A stretch of DNA of 18,619 nt from an uncultured Eubacteriales bacterium. GTDB taxonomy: Bacteria; Bacillota; Clostridia; Oscillospirales; Acutalibacteraceae. The DNA lies in contig CAKSOB010000021.1 of NCBI GenBank assembly GCA_934476545.1, forward strand, positions 1 through 18,619. The letters run 5' to 3'. This document shows positions 12,832 to 18,619 of the stretch, one piece after another. Made by a program: the position numbers and the translations under genes. The notes under the pieces are model-generated. The model did not search any database, had not been told where the DNA came from, and saw nothing but the letters and a program-made list of their open reading frames with translations. Every line of letters begins with the position of its first letter. The first letter of the stretch is position 1.

Positions 12832-14094
12832 TTAATAACCCAACCGGTTCAAATATTCATCGGCATCCCGCAGAATTTTTCTGTCCTGCTCAAATCCAAG
12901 ATGCTCCAGCGCCTCTTCTAACGGTACAATCCAATAATCCAACACTTCGCCTTCTTGCGGCACAATCGTTTGATCACCAAAAGAAGCCAAGAAGTACACG
13001 GCTGTTTTGTTAATAAAGAACCGCACCTTATAGTCATATTCTCGACGGAAGCCTTCTACTACGTCCACAGAAAGACCGGTTTCCTCCAGAATTTCTCGAT
13101 GAACCGTTTCCATCTCGGTTTCGCCATATTCCACATGACCTTTTGGGAATCCTGCGTGAAAAGAACGGTTTTTAATCAGCAGGTAACGGCGCTCTCCATC
13201 CACCTTAGTATACAAAACCGCACCGCAGGACTTTTCATGGCTGCAACTGTAAGTAATAGCAGCGTCCTCTGCCTGCAACTGCAAGTCATGTTCAATTTCC
13301 GGCTCGTAAATAATCTTTCCCTTTGGCACAACTACTAAGCGGTCGTCCTCCTTTGGGCTGTGAACTGTTGCGGCAACTCGTCCGGTAAAGGTTTCTACCG
13401 GAGCGGATTCTCCCACAACATAAGCGGTTACTTTTTTGCCGGTAGTTTCCCACTTTTCTTTGTCATATCCAATATTGTATGGACGCTCTTTGGTGGCAGG
13501 ATCGGTTACAACTACTGTTACATCCTGATCCAGTGTAAAATATTCATGTGATTCAACTGCTACATTATGCATAAATTTCGCTCTGCTCCTATTATATAAA
13601 TTTCTGTCCTGCGCATATTTTTGTGCGAGATCTTGTTTGATCATCATGTACTTTTTCAGCTTATCCTCGTTTTGAGAAAGGTAATCCCGAAAATGAATCA
13701 GATCATTCCATAGGTCACAGCCTGACTGCAACACATAAACATGGTGGGTATGTTCTCCGCTTTCTGTTCGTTTGATGAAGAACAAACGATTTTCATTGTC
13801 CCGTTTAAAGCGATGGATATAGCCTGCCTCTCGCATTTCCGGTAGCTTTTCTCTGGCCTCCGTGATAGACCGCACCGATACTGCCAAATCTATGATCGGT
13901 TTGCACACGACACGAACCGAATCGCTGTGAATGGCGCCGCTGCCCACTTCTTCTATCTGTACGACGGACTCCTCGAAAATAGCTTGTAACTCCTGCTTTG
14001 CCGACGATACTGCGGTAGTCCATGCTTGCCCCATCTCTTTTGGACAGACCAACGAAATTTCGCTGCCCTTCAGTCCCAACTGTTGCTCCTGCAC
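12832..14094 (-). CDS. Three-domain fusion: GrpB-like + pyrophosphatase-like + NUDIX hydrolase
   Basis: A 420-residue cytoplasmic protein. Residues about 10-175 look like a GrpB/UPF0157 nucleotidyltransferase-fold domain (VGSGAI, CKPIIDLAVSV, GYIHRFKRDNENRLFFIKR, THHVYVL, LIHFRDYLSQN). Residues about 183-275 resemble the small inorganic pyrophosphatases of Clostridia (VTVVVTDPATKERPYNIGY, then TAYVVGESAPVETFTGRVAA, DDRLVVVPKGK), but the metal-binding acids normally in 'DGEEQDAYVLG' read T-G-K-K-V-T. Residues about 286-412 are a NUDIX domain with a perfect box (G319, E325, R333-E334, E337-E338, G340) and features of Ap4A hydrolases (SCGAVLYT, FPKGHVEYGE). The start is a GTG at 14094 with GGGAGGG five bases upstream. 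Likely removes dinucleoside polyphosphates or damaged nucleotides; the roles of the other two domains are unknown. Confidence 0.88.
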   Translation of the reverse strand: MQEQQLGLKGSEISLVCPKEMGQAWTTAVSSAKQELQAIFEESVVQIEEVGSGAIHSDSVRVVCKPIIDLAVSVRSITEAREKLPEMREAGYIHRFKRDNENRLFFIKRTESGEHTHHVYVLQSGCDLWNDLIHFRDYLSQNEDKLKKYMMIKQDLAQKYAQDRNLYNRSRAKFMHNVAVESHEYFTLDQDVTVVVTDPATKERPYNIGYDKEKWETTGKKVTAYVVGESAPVETFTGRVAATVHSPKEDDRLVVVPKGKIIYEPEIEHDLQLQAEDAAITYSCSHEKSCGAVLYTKVDGERRYLLIKNRSFHAGFPKGHVEYGETEMETVHREILEETGLSVDVVEGFRREYDYKVRFFINKTAVYFLASFGDQTIVPQEGEVLDYWIVPLEEALEHLGFEQDRKILRDADEYLNRLGY

Positions 14095-14156
14095 ACAGAC
14101 CCTCCCTTCTTTCCTGTCAATCTTTGGTTTTCAACCAAATTCTACACTTACTATAC

Positions 14157-14185
14157 AGTATACTCTCCACAATTTATTTATGCAA
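14157..14185 (-). promoter_or_regulatory. Promoter of the NUDIX fusion gene
   Basis: On the minus strand: -35 TTGCAT (14185-14180), 17 bases, -10 TATACT (14162-14157). The short 5' UTR contains the hairpin TTTGGTT-GAA-AACCAAA (14123-14139). Confidence 0.55.
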
Positions 14186-14246
14186 CCGTGTGACAAGAAA
14201 TTTCATTTTTTATTCAAAAAGCAGTACAATCCGACACCTACTTCAA

Positions 14247-14284
14247 CAAAAAAAGAACCGCATCCAACAATGGATACGATCCTT
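14247..14284 (-). terminator. Intrinsic terminator after the zinc-ribbon gene
   Basis: A 14-bp stem (14253-14266 with 14271-14284, three wobble pairs) and a 4-base loop; on the minus strand it runs into seven T's. Confidence 0.85.
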
Positions 14285-14326
14285 TTGGACAGATGCTACG
14301 CTAATCCGCACCGATCGGATTTAAAC

Positions 14327-14605
14327 TTAGCCCTCTTCTCTCATCTTTGCGAAGCACTCGCTGCAGTAAACCGGACGATCTTCACGTGGCTTGAAAGGAA
14401 CCTTTGCCTCTTGACCGCAGGATGCACACTGTGCTACGAACATCTCACGCTCCGGCTTGGAAGCATTCTTCCGAGCGTCACGGCAAGATTTGCATCTTTG
14501 TGGCTCGTTTACAAAGCCCTTGGATGCATAAAATTCTTGCTCGCCAGCTGTGAAAGTAAATTCGTGGCCGCATTCCTTGCAGATGAGAGTCTTGTCTTCG
14601 TACAT
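14327..14605 (-). CDS. Small double zinc-ribbon protein
   Basis: A 92-residue protein with two four-cysteine zinc sites. The N-terminal one (C9, C12, C38, C41) has the zinc-ribbon signature CKECGHEFTFTAGEQEFY, KGFVNEPQRCKSCR. The C-terminal one (C60, C63, C81, C84) has QCASCGQEA and VYCSECF. Such proteins are common in Clostridia; their partner is unknown, and nucleic-acid or ribosome binding is often guessed. GCGAGG lies nine bases before the ATG. It reads in the same direction as the sigma-factor gene, 104 bases downstream of it. I see no terminator or clear promoter in that gap, so the two may be co-transcribed. Confidence 0.9.
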   Translation of the reverse strand: MYEDKTLICKECGHEFTFTAGEQEFYASKGFVNEPQRCKSCRDARKNASKPEREMFVAQCASCGQEAKVPFKPREDRPVYCSECFAKMREEG

Positions 14606-14709
14606 TTGAAAAACCTCGCTTTGGTTAATAGAAATTTGCCCTTAGGCGGATTTGCACCGACACCTTTGATTTTCAACGCTCTACTTAAGCTATCTGGGCA
14701 TAACGATCC

Positions 14710-15303
14710 CTAATCTTGGGACAGATGATGTTTCAATTTTTTTCGTACACGCTGCATTGCATTATCTGCTGCTTTTACAGAAACTGACAGCTTTTCTGCA
14801 ATCTCGCCGTATTTATAGCCATTTAGATATAATCGAAGCACATCCTTTTCCATGGGAGACAAGGAACTGTTCAAGTGATCGGTTACGGCTTTTACGCTTT
14901 CTTGTGCAATCACCCGAGATTCCGGATCCAATTCCTGACGGCAGAGAAACGGCTCCAACTGCGCTCCGTCTGTGTCTTGCAAAGACAGAGAATTGGTGAG
15001 GATCGTATTCTTTAAGCTGGCAGAAGAACGGTAAGCGGCGATGATTCGATTGGAAATACATACGCCGGCATAAGTTTGAAATGTTGCGCCTCCGCTTGGT
15101 TGGTAGGTCATTGCTGCACTGAATAATCCCAACAATCCCTCTTGCCATAAATCATCTGCTTCTAATGCAAAGCTGTGAAAGGAAGAGGCTTTGACCCGAA
15201 CCAATGGTAAATACCGATTGGAAAGCTCCACAAACGCATCGGCTGCCCCTTGACGAACCTGCTGTGCAAGCTCGTTATCTGAAAGCTGTGTAACAGATGA
15301 CAT
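14710..15303 (-). CDS. SigH-like RNA polymerase sigma factor
   Basis: A 197-residue sigma-70 family factor that directs RNA polymerase to a special promoter set. Region 2 is visible at about 28-95 (FVELSNRYLPLVRVKASSF, DDLWQEGLLGLFSAAMTY, FQTYAGVCISNRIIAAYR). Region 4 is at about 149-193 (LSPMEKDVLRLYLNGYKYG, EIAEKLSVSVKAADNAMQRV). There is no region 1.1 and no region 3, as in SigH (Spo0H) rather than in SigA. Between regions lies a Asp/Glu-containing linker (about 105-130). The start at 15303 has GGGAGGT six bases upstream; the frame extends further, but that part overlaps the promoter and is hydrophobic nonsense. In Firmicutes SigH controls the switch to sporulation or competence. Whether this is the true sigH or a paralogue is open; rlmB/rplL-type sigH neighbours are not here. 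Confidence 0.85.
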   Translation of the reverse strand: MSSVTQLSDNELAQQVRQGAADAFVELSNRYLPLVRVKASSFHSFALEADDLWQEGLLGLFSAAMTYQPSGGATFQTYAGVCISNRIIAAYRSSASLKNTILTNSLSLQDTDGAQLEPFLCRQELDPESRVIAQESVKAVTDHLNSSLSPMEKDVLRLYLNGYKYGEIAEKLSVSVKAADNAMQRVRKKLKHHLSQD

Positions 15304-15378
15304 TCGGTACCTCCCAATAGGACTTTGCGGCACCGAACATGGCACCATAAAAAAGAAATAGACCATACACCCATAAAT

Positions 15379-15407
15379 ATCATAACCGATTTTTAAGGAG
15401 AAGTCAA
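15379..15407 (-). promoter_or_regulatory. Promoter of the sigma-factor gene
   Basis: On the minus strand: -35 TTGACT (15407-15402), 17 bases, -10 TATGAT (15384-15379). The 5' UTR is about 68 bases. The rest of the 359-base gap to yifB (15410-15600) is AT-rich and holds nothing else I can support. Confidence 0.7.
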
Positions 15408-15607
15408 CAAAAATTAGAAAAAATAGCAAAAAACTTAAAGCATAATCCCCCTTTTTTCGTAATAGAGTTACAAGATGCTCCAAATTTTTCTCATTTTATT
15501 CCAATATTTTATACATCATAACACACAATAGACAGATACGCAAGGTATAACGACGAAAAAATTGCGGAACCCTATAAGATTTTTTCGACAATTTTTTTCA
15601 TTTCTAT

Positions 15608-15635
15608 TTGTTTTCCGAATTACCTGTGCTAAAAT
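15608..15635 (+). promoter_or_regulatory. Promoter of yifB/comM
   Basis: -35 TTGTTT (15608-15613), 16 bases, -10 TAAAAT (15630-15635) with extended TGC. The start codon follows 28 bases later behind AGGAGG. Confidence 0.55.
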
Positions 15636-15662
15636 AAAAGAAAACTGCAGGAGGTATTTGCT

Positions 15663-17195
15663 ATGGTTTCACAACTAAACAGCATGGGGATTTACGGAAT
15701 GCACGTTTTCCCCGTTACGGTAGAAACCGACCTCTCTCGAGGAATGCCTGTATTTGACATTGTCGGGCTACCCGGCACCGCCGTGAAAGAATCCAAGGAT
15801 CGAGTGCGTGCCGCTTTAAAGAACTGCGGATACAGTTATCCGGTCAATCGAATCACCGTCAATCTGGCACCTGCTAACGAGCGTAAGGAAGGTCCAATCT
15901 ATGACATTCCACTGTTGTTATCGCTGCTTATTTCTTCAAATCAATTAAACTGCGATGTTTCTGATGCTGTTTTTATGGGGGAAGTATCCCTTTCCGGCAC
16001 CATCCGTCCGGTCAGCGGTATTTTGCCAATGCTGTTAAAAGCCGCAGAGTGTGGGTTCAAGCGAGCCTTTATTCCGGCAGATAACAGCACCGAGGGTGCA
16101 ATCGTCAACGATTTAGAGGTCTACGGTGTTCGCACAGTACAGGAGTTGACCGACCACCTTTCCGGAATCGCGCCGTTGCGTCCCATTGCACCGCTAGACC
16201 TTCCGCCGTTGGAATCCTTATATTTACCGGATTTTGCCGATGTAAAGGGACAGCATCAAGCCAAGCGCGCATTAGAAATCGCTGCTGCCGGTGGACATAA
16301 CATTCTAATGATTGGACCACCGGGTGCAGGCAAAAGTATGCTTGCCAAGCGACTGCCTTCCATTCTTCCGGATATGACTTGGGAAGAAACCATCGAAACC
16401 ACAAAACTGTATTCCATCTCCGGAAAAATCACAAAGCAAGTACCGCTCATTCGCACCCGTCCGTTCCGCTCTCCCCACCATACCGTGTCGGCAGCGGGAC
16501 TTACCGGTGGCGGCTCCACACCGATGCCCGGTGAAATTTCCCTTGCCCATAACGGTGTTTTGTTCTTAGATGAGCTTCCGGAGTTCCGGCGAGATGCCAT
16601 GGAGGTGCTGCGCCAACCCATTGAGGACCATGTAGTTACCATTTCTCGTGTGCACGGAAGTGTATCCTACCCTTGCTCTTTTATGTTGGTTGCCGCCATG
16701 AATCCTTGTCCTTGCGGTTACTTTGGACATCCGGTTCGAGAATGCACCTGTTCTTCCGCCAGTGTTTCTCGGTATCTTTCCAAAATCTCCGGTCCTCTGT
16801 TGGATCGATTCGACCTTCATGTGGATGTACCTCCGGTGGAATTTGAACATTTGGTATCTCTCGAAAAGTCAGAACCTTCTTCCGCTATTCGAGAGCGAGT
16901 CAATGCTGCCAGAACCATCCAGAATGACCGATTTCAAAATACCGCCGTCACCTGCAATGCCAACATGACTAGCGACCATTTGTTGGAGTGGTGTCGTGTT
17001 ACCGATACCGCACAAGCCCTCATGCGAAATTTCTTTGAAAAAATGGGACTTTCTGCTCGTGCTTACGACCGTGTTTTAAAAGTCGCTCGAACCATTGCCG
17101 ATTTGGATCACAGTGAAAACATTCTTCCAAAGCACGCTGCAGAAGCCATTCAGTATCGAAATTTAGACCGAAAATACTGGCAAAAAGAATTATAA
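15663..17195 (+). CDS. comM: YifB/ComM-family Mg-chelatase-like AAA+ ATPase
   Basis: A 510-residue cytoplasmic ATPase of the usual family length. ComM is a hexameric helicase that drives branch migration when transformed DNA is integrated. Residues 1-165 form the Lon-protease-like ChlI domain (FDIVGLPGTAVKESKDRVRA, NLAPANERKEGPIYDIPLLL, GEVSLSGTIRPVSGILPM). The AAA+ core has Walker A GPPGAGKS (218-225), PFRSPHHTVS, Walker B VLFLDELPEF (299-308) and the sensor region. The family's four-cysteine segment NPCPCGYFGHPVRECTC (347-363) is followed by SGPLLDRFDLHVDVP. AGGAGG lies nine bases before the ATG. It is divergent from the SigH-like gene and followed by its own terminator. Identity is secure; a role in natural transformation here is inferred from the family. 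Confidence 0.96.
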   Translation: MVSQLNSMGIYGMHVFPVTVETDLSRGMPVFDIVGLPGTAVKESKDRVRAALKNCGYSYPVNRITVNLAPANERKEGPIYDIPLLLSLLISSNQLNCDVSDAVFMGEVSLSGTIRPVSGILPMLLKAAECGFKRAFIPADNSTEGAIVNDLEVYGVRTVQELTDHLSGIAPLRPIAPLDLPPLESLYLPDFADVKGQHQAKRALEIAAAGGHNILMIGPPGAGKSMLAKRLPSILPDMTWEETIETTKLYSISGKITKQVPLIRTRPFRSPHHTVSAAGLTGGGSTPMPGEISLAHNGVLFLDELPEFRRDAMEVLRQPIEDHVVTISRVHGSVSYPCSFMLVAAMNPCPCGYFGHPVRECTCSSASVSRYLSKISGPLLDRFDLHVDVPPVEFEHLVSLEKSEPSSAIRERVNAARTIQNDRFQNTAVTCNANMTSDHLLEWCRVTDTAQALMRNFFEKMGLSARAYDRVLKVARTIADLDHSENILPKHAAEAIQYRNLDRKYWQKEL

Positions 17196-17203
17196 TTAAA
17201 CCG

Positions 17204-17245
17204 TACAGCCGTTTGGAAATTTTCCAACTACGGCTGTTTTTATTT
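17204..17245 (+). terminator. Intrinsic terminator after yifB
   Basis: ACAGCCGT (17205-17212) pairs with ACGGCTGT (17230-17237), with an inner TTGGAAA/TTTCCAA stem, followed by TTTTTATTTT. Confidence 0.9.
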
Positions 17246-17263
17246 TGCAAAAAATGTTAAACG

Positions 17264-17306
17264 AAAAACAGAGAGAAAAAACACGCCGTTCTTCCCTCTG
17301 TTTTTA
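17264..17306. terminator. Probable bidirectional terminator downstream of the second TetR gene
   Basis: AAAAACAGAG (17264 on) pairs with CTCTGTTTTT (to 17305) and continues as GAA/TTC after a mismatch. T-runs are part of both arms. It would end leftward transcripts through the relic and the TetR gene at 17454-17969. Confidence 0.65.
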
Positions 17307-17444
17307 CACGATGCTAAAATAGAATCCATTACTTCCTGCCTTGTCAAAGAAATTCGATGCACCCTGTACAATGGCTTCTCGGTCTAAGCCCTATGCCAAC
17401 GCATGACGAATTGTAAGATTACTGGTTACATTGTTTCCGAAGTG
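17304..17444 (-). pseudogene. Relic of a family 5 (oligopeptide/dipeptide) ABC substrate-binding protein
   Basis: About 46 codons on the minus strand read NVTSNLTIRHALA, stop (TAG at 17391-17393), GLDREAIVQGASNFFDKAGS, to TAA. The 'R.ALA(Y)GLDREAIV' core is typical of the Dpp/Opp-type periplasmic-binding proteins (R-x-A-x-x-Y-A-x-D-R). The in-frame stop stands exactly where family members have Tyr or Leu, and nothing else of the roughly 500-residue protein remains. It lies ten bases after the second TetR gene. A transporter lost next to its regulator is one reading. Confidence 0.45.
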
Positions 17445-17453
17445 CTATATTAT

Positions 17454-17969
17454 TTAAAGTTGCAAGAGCCGTCGAATCAGTCGAATCATATGATCACTCT
17501 GTTCTGTGGGGGTGCCTTCCGTGTGAATCGTGGAAGGAATCATCAATGATGCAAAAGTGGAACAAATAACAAACCGCTGAAAGGAGTCTATTTCTAGTCC
17601 TTTGCTTTTCAAAAATTGATTCAGATACCGATTGAGCAACCGATCAATCTTTGCAAGCAGTTCATTTTGCGGGGCGTAACGCAACAGATAGACTGCATCC
17701 TTTTTTTCTTGAAAGTAAGTTAATGCGGTGATAATTTGCGCTCTGTTTTTTTCTGCATCTTGGGTAAACAAAAAATTCTGCATGGGTTTTAACAATTCAT
17801 TTTCTAAGTAAATGGTAAACTCCAACATATGCTCAAAATAATAATAAAAGGTGCTGCGAGATATATTCGCCTCATCAATCAGCTTTTGAATTGTAATTTC
17901 TGAAGCCGGCATCGTTTTCCCCAAGGAAAAATACGCGTCTTGTAATAATTGTTTTTTAGAACGTGTCAT
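17454..17969 (-). CDS. TetR/AcrR-family transcriptional regulator (second)
   Basis: A 171-residue protein, on the short side for the family. The HTH is at about 20-55: ASEITIQKLIDEANISRSTF and YYYFEHMLEFTIYLENEL; the 'STFYYYF' turn is characteristic. The C-terminal half is helical (ALTYFQEKKDAVYLLRYAPQ, LLNRYLNQFLKSKG) and resembles the TetR_C 'DhaS/YxaF-like' shape found in clostridial regulators. The start has AAGGGAGC eight bases upstream. It has its own promoter, and both flanks hold gene relics, so its target may be lost or elsewhere. Confidence 0.9.
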   Translation of the reverse strand: MTRSKKQLLQDAYFSLGKTMPASEITIQKLIDEANISRSTFYYYFEHMLEFTIYLENELLKPMQNFLFTQDAEKNRAQIITALTYFQEKKDAVYLLRYAPQNELLAKIDRLLNRYLNQFLKSKGLEIDSFQRFVICSTFASLMIPSTIHTEGTPTEQSDHMIRLIRRLLQL

Positions 17970-18006
17970 CCGATTTGCTCCCTTATTTTCCCATTCTTAT
18001 CTCTTT

Positions 18007-18035
18007 AGTATAGCCGAGAACGAGAGAATAATCAA
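18007..18035 (-). promoter_or_regulatory. Promoter of the second TetR gene
   Basis: On the minus strand: -35 TTGATT (18035-18030), 17 bases, -10 TATACT (18012-18007), about 38 bases before the start codon. Confidence 0.65.
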
Positions 18036-18058
18036 GGAAATCTTTTAATTGGGAAAAT

Positions 18059-18217
18059 TTAATCCTTTAAACCTTTCTTTAATTTCCGAAGTAGTCCCGT
18101 GCAGGAACTACCCAAGCAAGTACACATCACCGCATAGATTGCAAGCACTCCGACCAAAATACCAAACCACCCACTGACGGTTTTATTATCAGCAATACAC
18201 ACTCTTGAATAAGCTTC
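18059..18217 (-). other. Small membrane-peptide ORF or C-terminal gene relic
   Basis: A 52-codon open stretch between stop codons reads like real protein: SRVCIADNKTVSGWFGILVG, VLAIYAVMCTCLGSSC, TGLLRKLKKGLKD. It would be one membrane helix with a Cys-rich end and a basic amphipathic tail. A GTG at 18202 with AGGAAG about 10 bases upstream could start a 47-residue protein; otherwise it is the tail of a lost membrane protein. I do not recognise the family. It lies between the tRNA cluster and the second TetR gene on the same strand. Confidence 0.35.
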
Positions 18218-18282
18218 CTATTATCATTGGACGGCGAATCGTTTGGCAAAGAGGAATTTCTACTTCCGGGTTACACGGCTCA

Positions 18283-18322
18283 AAGGTTCCAAAAGCTGCC
18301 TAGTAGCAGCTTTTGGAACCTT
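18283..18322. repeat. Perfect 17-bp inverted repeat (strong hairpin)
   Basis: AAGGTTCCAAAAGCTGC (18283-18299) is exactly mirrored at 18306-18322 around the loop CTAGTA. Neither side is followed by a real T-run, so it is not a standard terminator. It could be a small mobile or repeated element, or an RNA processing/attenuation hairpin. Confidence 0.7.
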
Positions 18323-18345
18323 GCACAGAGTATTTTTATAATTTT

Positions 18346-18351
18346 ATTATA
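18346..18351 (-). promoter_or_regulatory. Possible extended -10 promoter reading toward the hairpin
   Basis: On the minus strand TATAAT (18351-18346) has TGC in front; a -35-like TTACAA is 17 bases upstream. It would transcribe through the 18283-18322 hairpin and the small membrane-peptide ORF. The segment is otherwise non-coding. Confidence 0.4.
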
Positions 18352-18390
18352 GCATTCACCGGTTCTGTTTGTAAGAGATTCAAAAGAGAA

Positions 18391-18417
18391 CAAAAAATCC
18401 GAGCTTAAAAAGCCCGG
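18391..18417 (-). terminator. Second terminator of the tRNA operon
   Basis: CCGGGCTT / AAGCTCGG (18417-18410 with 18406-18399, one G-T pair), 3-base loop, then six T's interrupted by one A on the minus strand. Confidence 0.75.
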
Positions 18418-18458
18418 AAAAAGCGAAGAACACATCTGACCAACCAGATGTGTTCTTC
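18418..18458 (-). terminator. First terminator of the tRNA operon
   Basis: A perfect 14-bp stem GAAGAACACATCTG (18425-18438 with 18445-18458), followed on the minus strand by GCTTTTTCC. It starts 9 bases after the CCA end of tRNA-Thr. Confidence 0.9.
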
Positions 18459-18466
18459 CATTACCT

Positions 18467-18542
18467 TGGAGCTGCTAACCAGATTCGAACTGGTGACCTC
18501 GTCCTTACCAAGGACGTGCTCTGCCACCTGAGCCATAGCAGC
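18467..18542 (-). tRNA. tRNA-Thr (anticodon GGU)
   Basis: A 76-base cloverleaf with encoded CCA. Acceptor stem GCTGCTA / TAGCAGC, discriminator T, D arm with GGCTCAGGTGGCAGAGC, anticodon stem CGTCC/GGACG with loop TTGGTAA (GGT at 34-36), and T arm ACCAG-TTCGAAT-CTGGT. One base separates it from tRNA-Asp. Confidence 0.96.
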
Positions 18543-18543
18543 A

Positions 18544-18619
18544 TGGCGACCTAGAACGGGCTCGAACCGTCGACCTCCAGCGTGACAGGCTGGCGTTCTA
18601 ACCAACTGAACTACTAGGC
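18544..18619 (-). tRNA. tRNA-Asp (anticodon GUC), 5' base cut by the window edge
   Basis: Encoded CCA at 18546-18544. Acceptor stem CCTAG / CTAGG, with the first base outside the window. Anticodon stem CCAGC/GCTGG with loop CTGTCAC (GTC at 34-36), T arm with GGTTCGAGCCC. Directly upstream of tRNA-Thr in one transcript whose promoter is outside the window. Confidence 0.95.

Noticed and set aside
14606..14709. GGTGCAAATCC-like segment on the minus strand resembling part of a cobalamin riboswitch
   Set aside because: The rest of the riboswitch core is absent, the gap is only 104 bases, and the downstream gene has no B12 link.
13931..14713. 260-codon plus-strand frame opposite the NUDIX fusion start and zinc-ribbon gene
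   Set aside because: It crosses a promoter and a terminator of the minus strand and has no family features.
15304..15483. 60-codon hydrophobic N-terminal extension of the sigma factor
   Set aside because: It spans the promoter at 15379-15407; the ATG at 15303 has a strong ribosome site and fits family length.
18405..18605. 66-codon open frame on the minus strand over the tRNA pair
   Set aside because: It is entirely explained by tRNA-Thr, tRNA-Asp and the terminator; translated tRNA gives familiar false peptides.

Overview
The window reads as chromosomal DNA of a low-to-mid GC Gram-positive anaerobe, most likely a gut-type Clostridia (Oscillospiraceae/Ruminococcaceae-like). This is inferred from the archaeal/eukaryotic-type single-chain glycyl-tRNA synthetase, the DUF3793 + short flavodoxin pair, strong GGAGG-type ribosome sites, short intrinsic terminators, many extended -10 promoters, tRNA genes with encoded CCA, and a SigH-like sigma factor. 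No CRISPR array, intact insertion sequence, phage gene or rRNA was seen.

Layout. 1-2640: the 3' part of glyQS, then a leftward DUF3793-flavodoxin operon whose promoter carries two DtxR/IdeR-like iron boxes, then rpsO (S15) with a structured leader. 2650-5260: two divergent paralogous FUSC-family membrane proteins. 5320-6870: a 490-residue protein with two tandem copies of what looks like a catalytically dead HsdR-N-type nuclease fold. 6877-8340: hisH-hisF. 8357-10190: mntP, convergent and overlapping with a WYL-type regulator, which is itself divergent from an alpha/beta hydrolase (10188-11003). 11090-12680: a scarred segment with the tail of a lost phenylacetate-CoA-ligase-like gene, an IseA-like lipoprotein, and a TetR regulator with its operator inside its own consensus promoter. 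12774-14190: a GrpB / pyrophosphatase-like / NUDIX three-domain protein. 14247-15410: a double zinc-ribbon protein and a SigH-like sigma factor. 15608-17245: the ComM/YifB AAA+ ATPase. 17260-18460: a decaying stretch with an oligopeptide-binding-protein relic, a second TetR regulator, a membrane-peptide relic or small gene, and a perfect long hairpin. 18467-18619: tRNA-Thr(GGU) and tRNA-Asp(GUC).

How it works together. Most of the window is housekeeping (translation, histidine, manganese efflux, DNA uptake/recombination). The parts that look least described are the iron-box-controlled DUF3793-flavodoxin pair (flavodoxin presumably replacing ferredoxin when iron is short), the tandem dead-nuclease-like protein, and the three-domain NUDIX fusion in which the middle pyrophosphatase-like domain seems to have lost its metal-binding acids. 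All family assignments come from reading motifs by eye; no database search or structure prediction was run.
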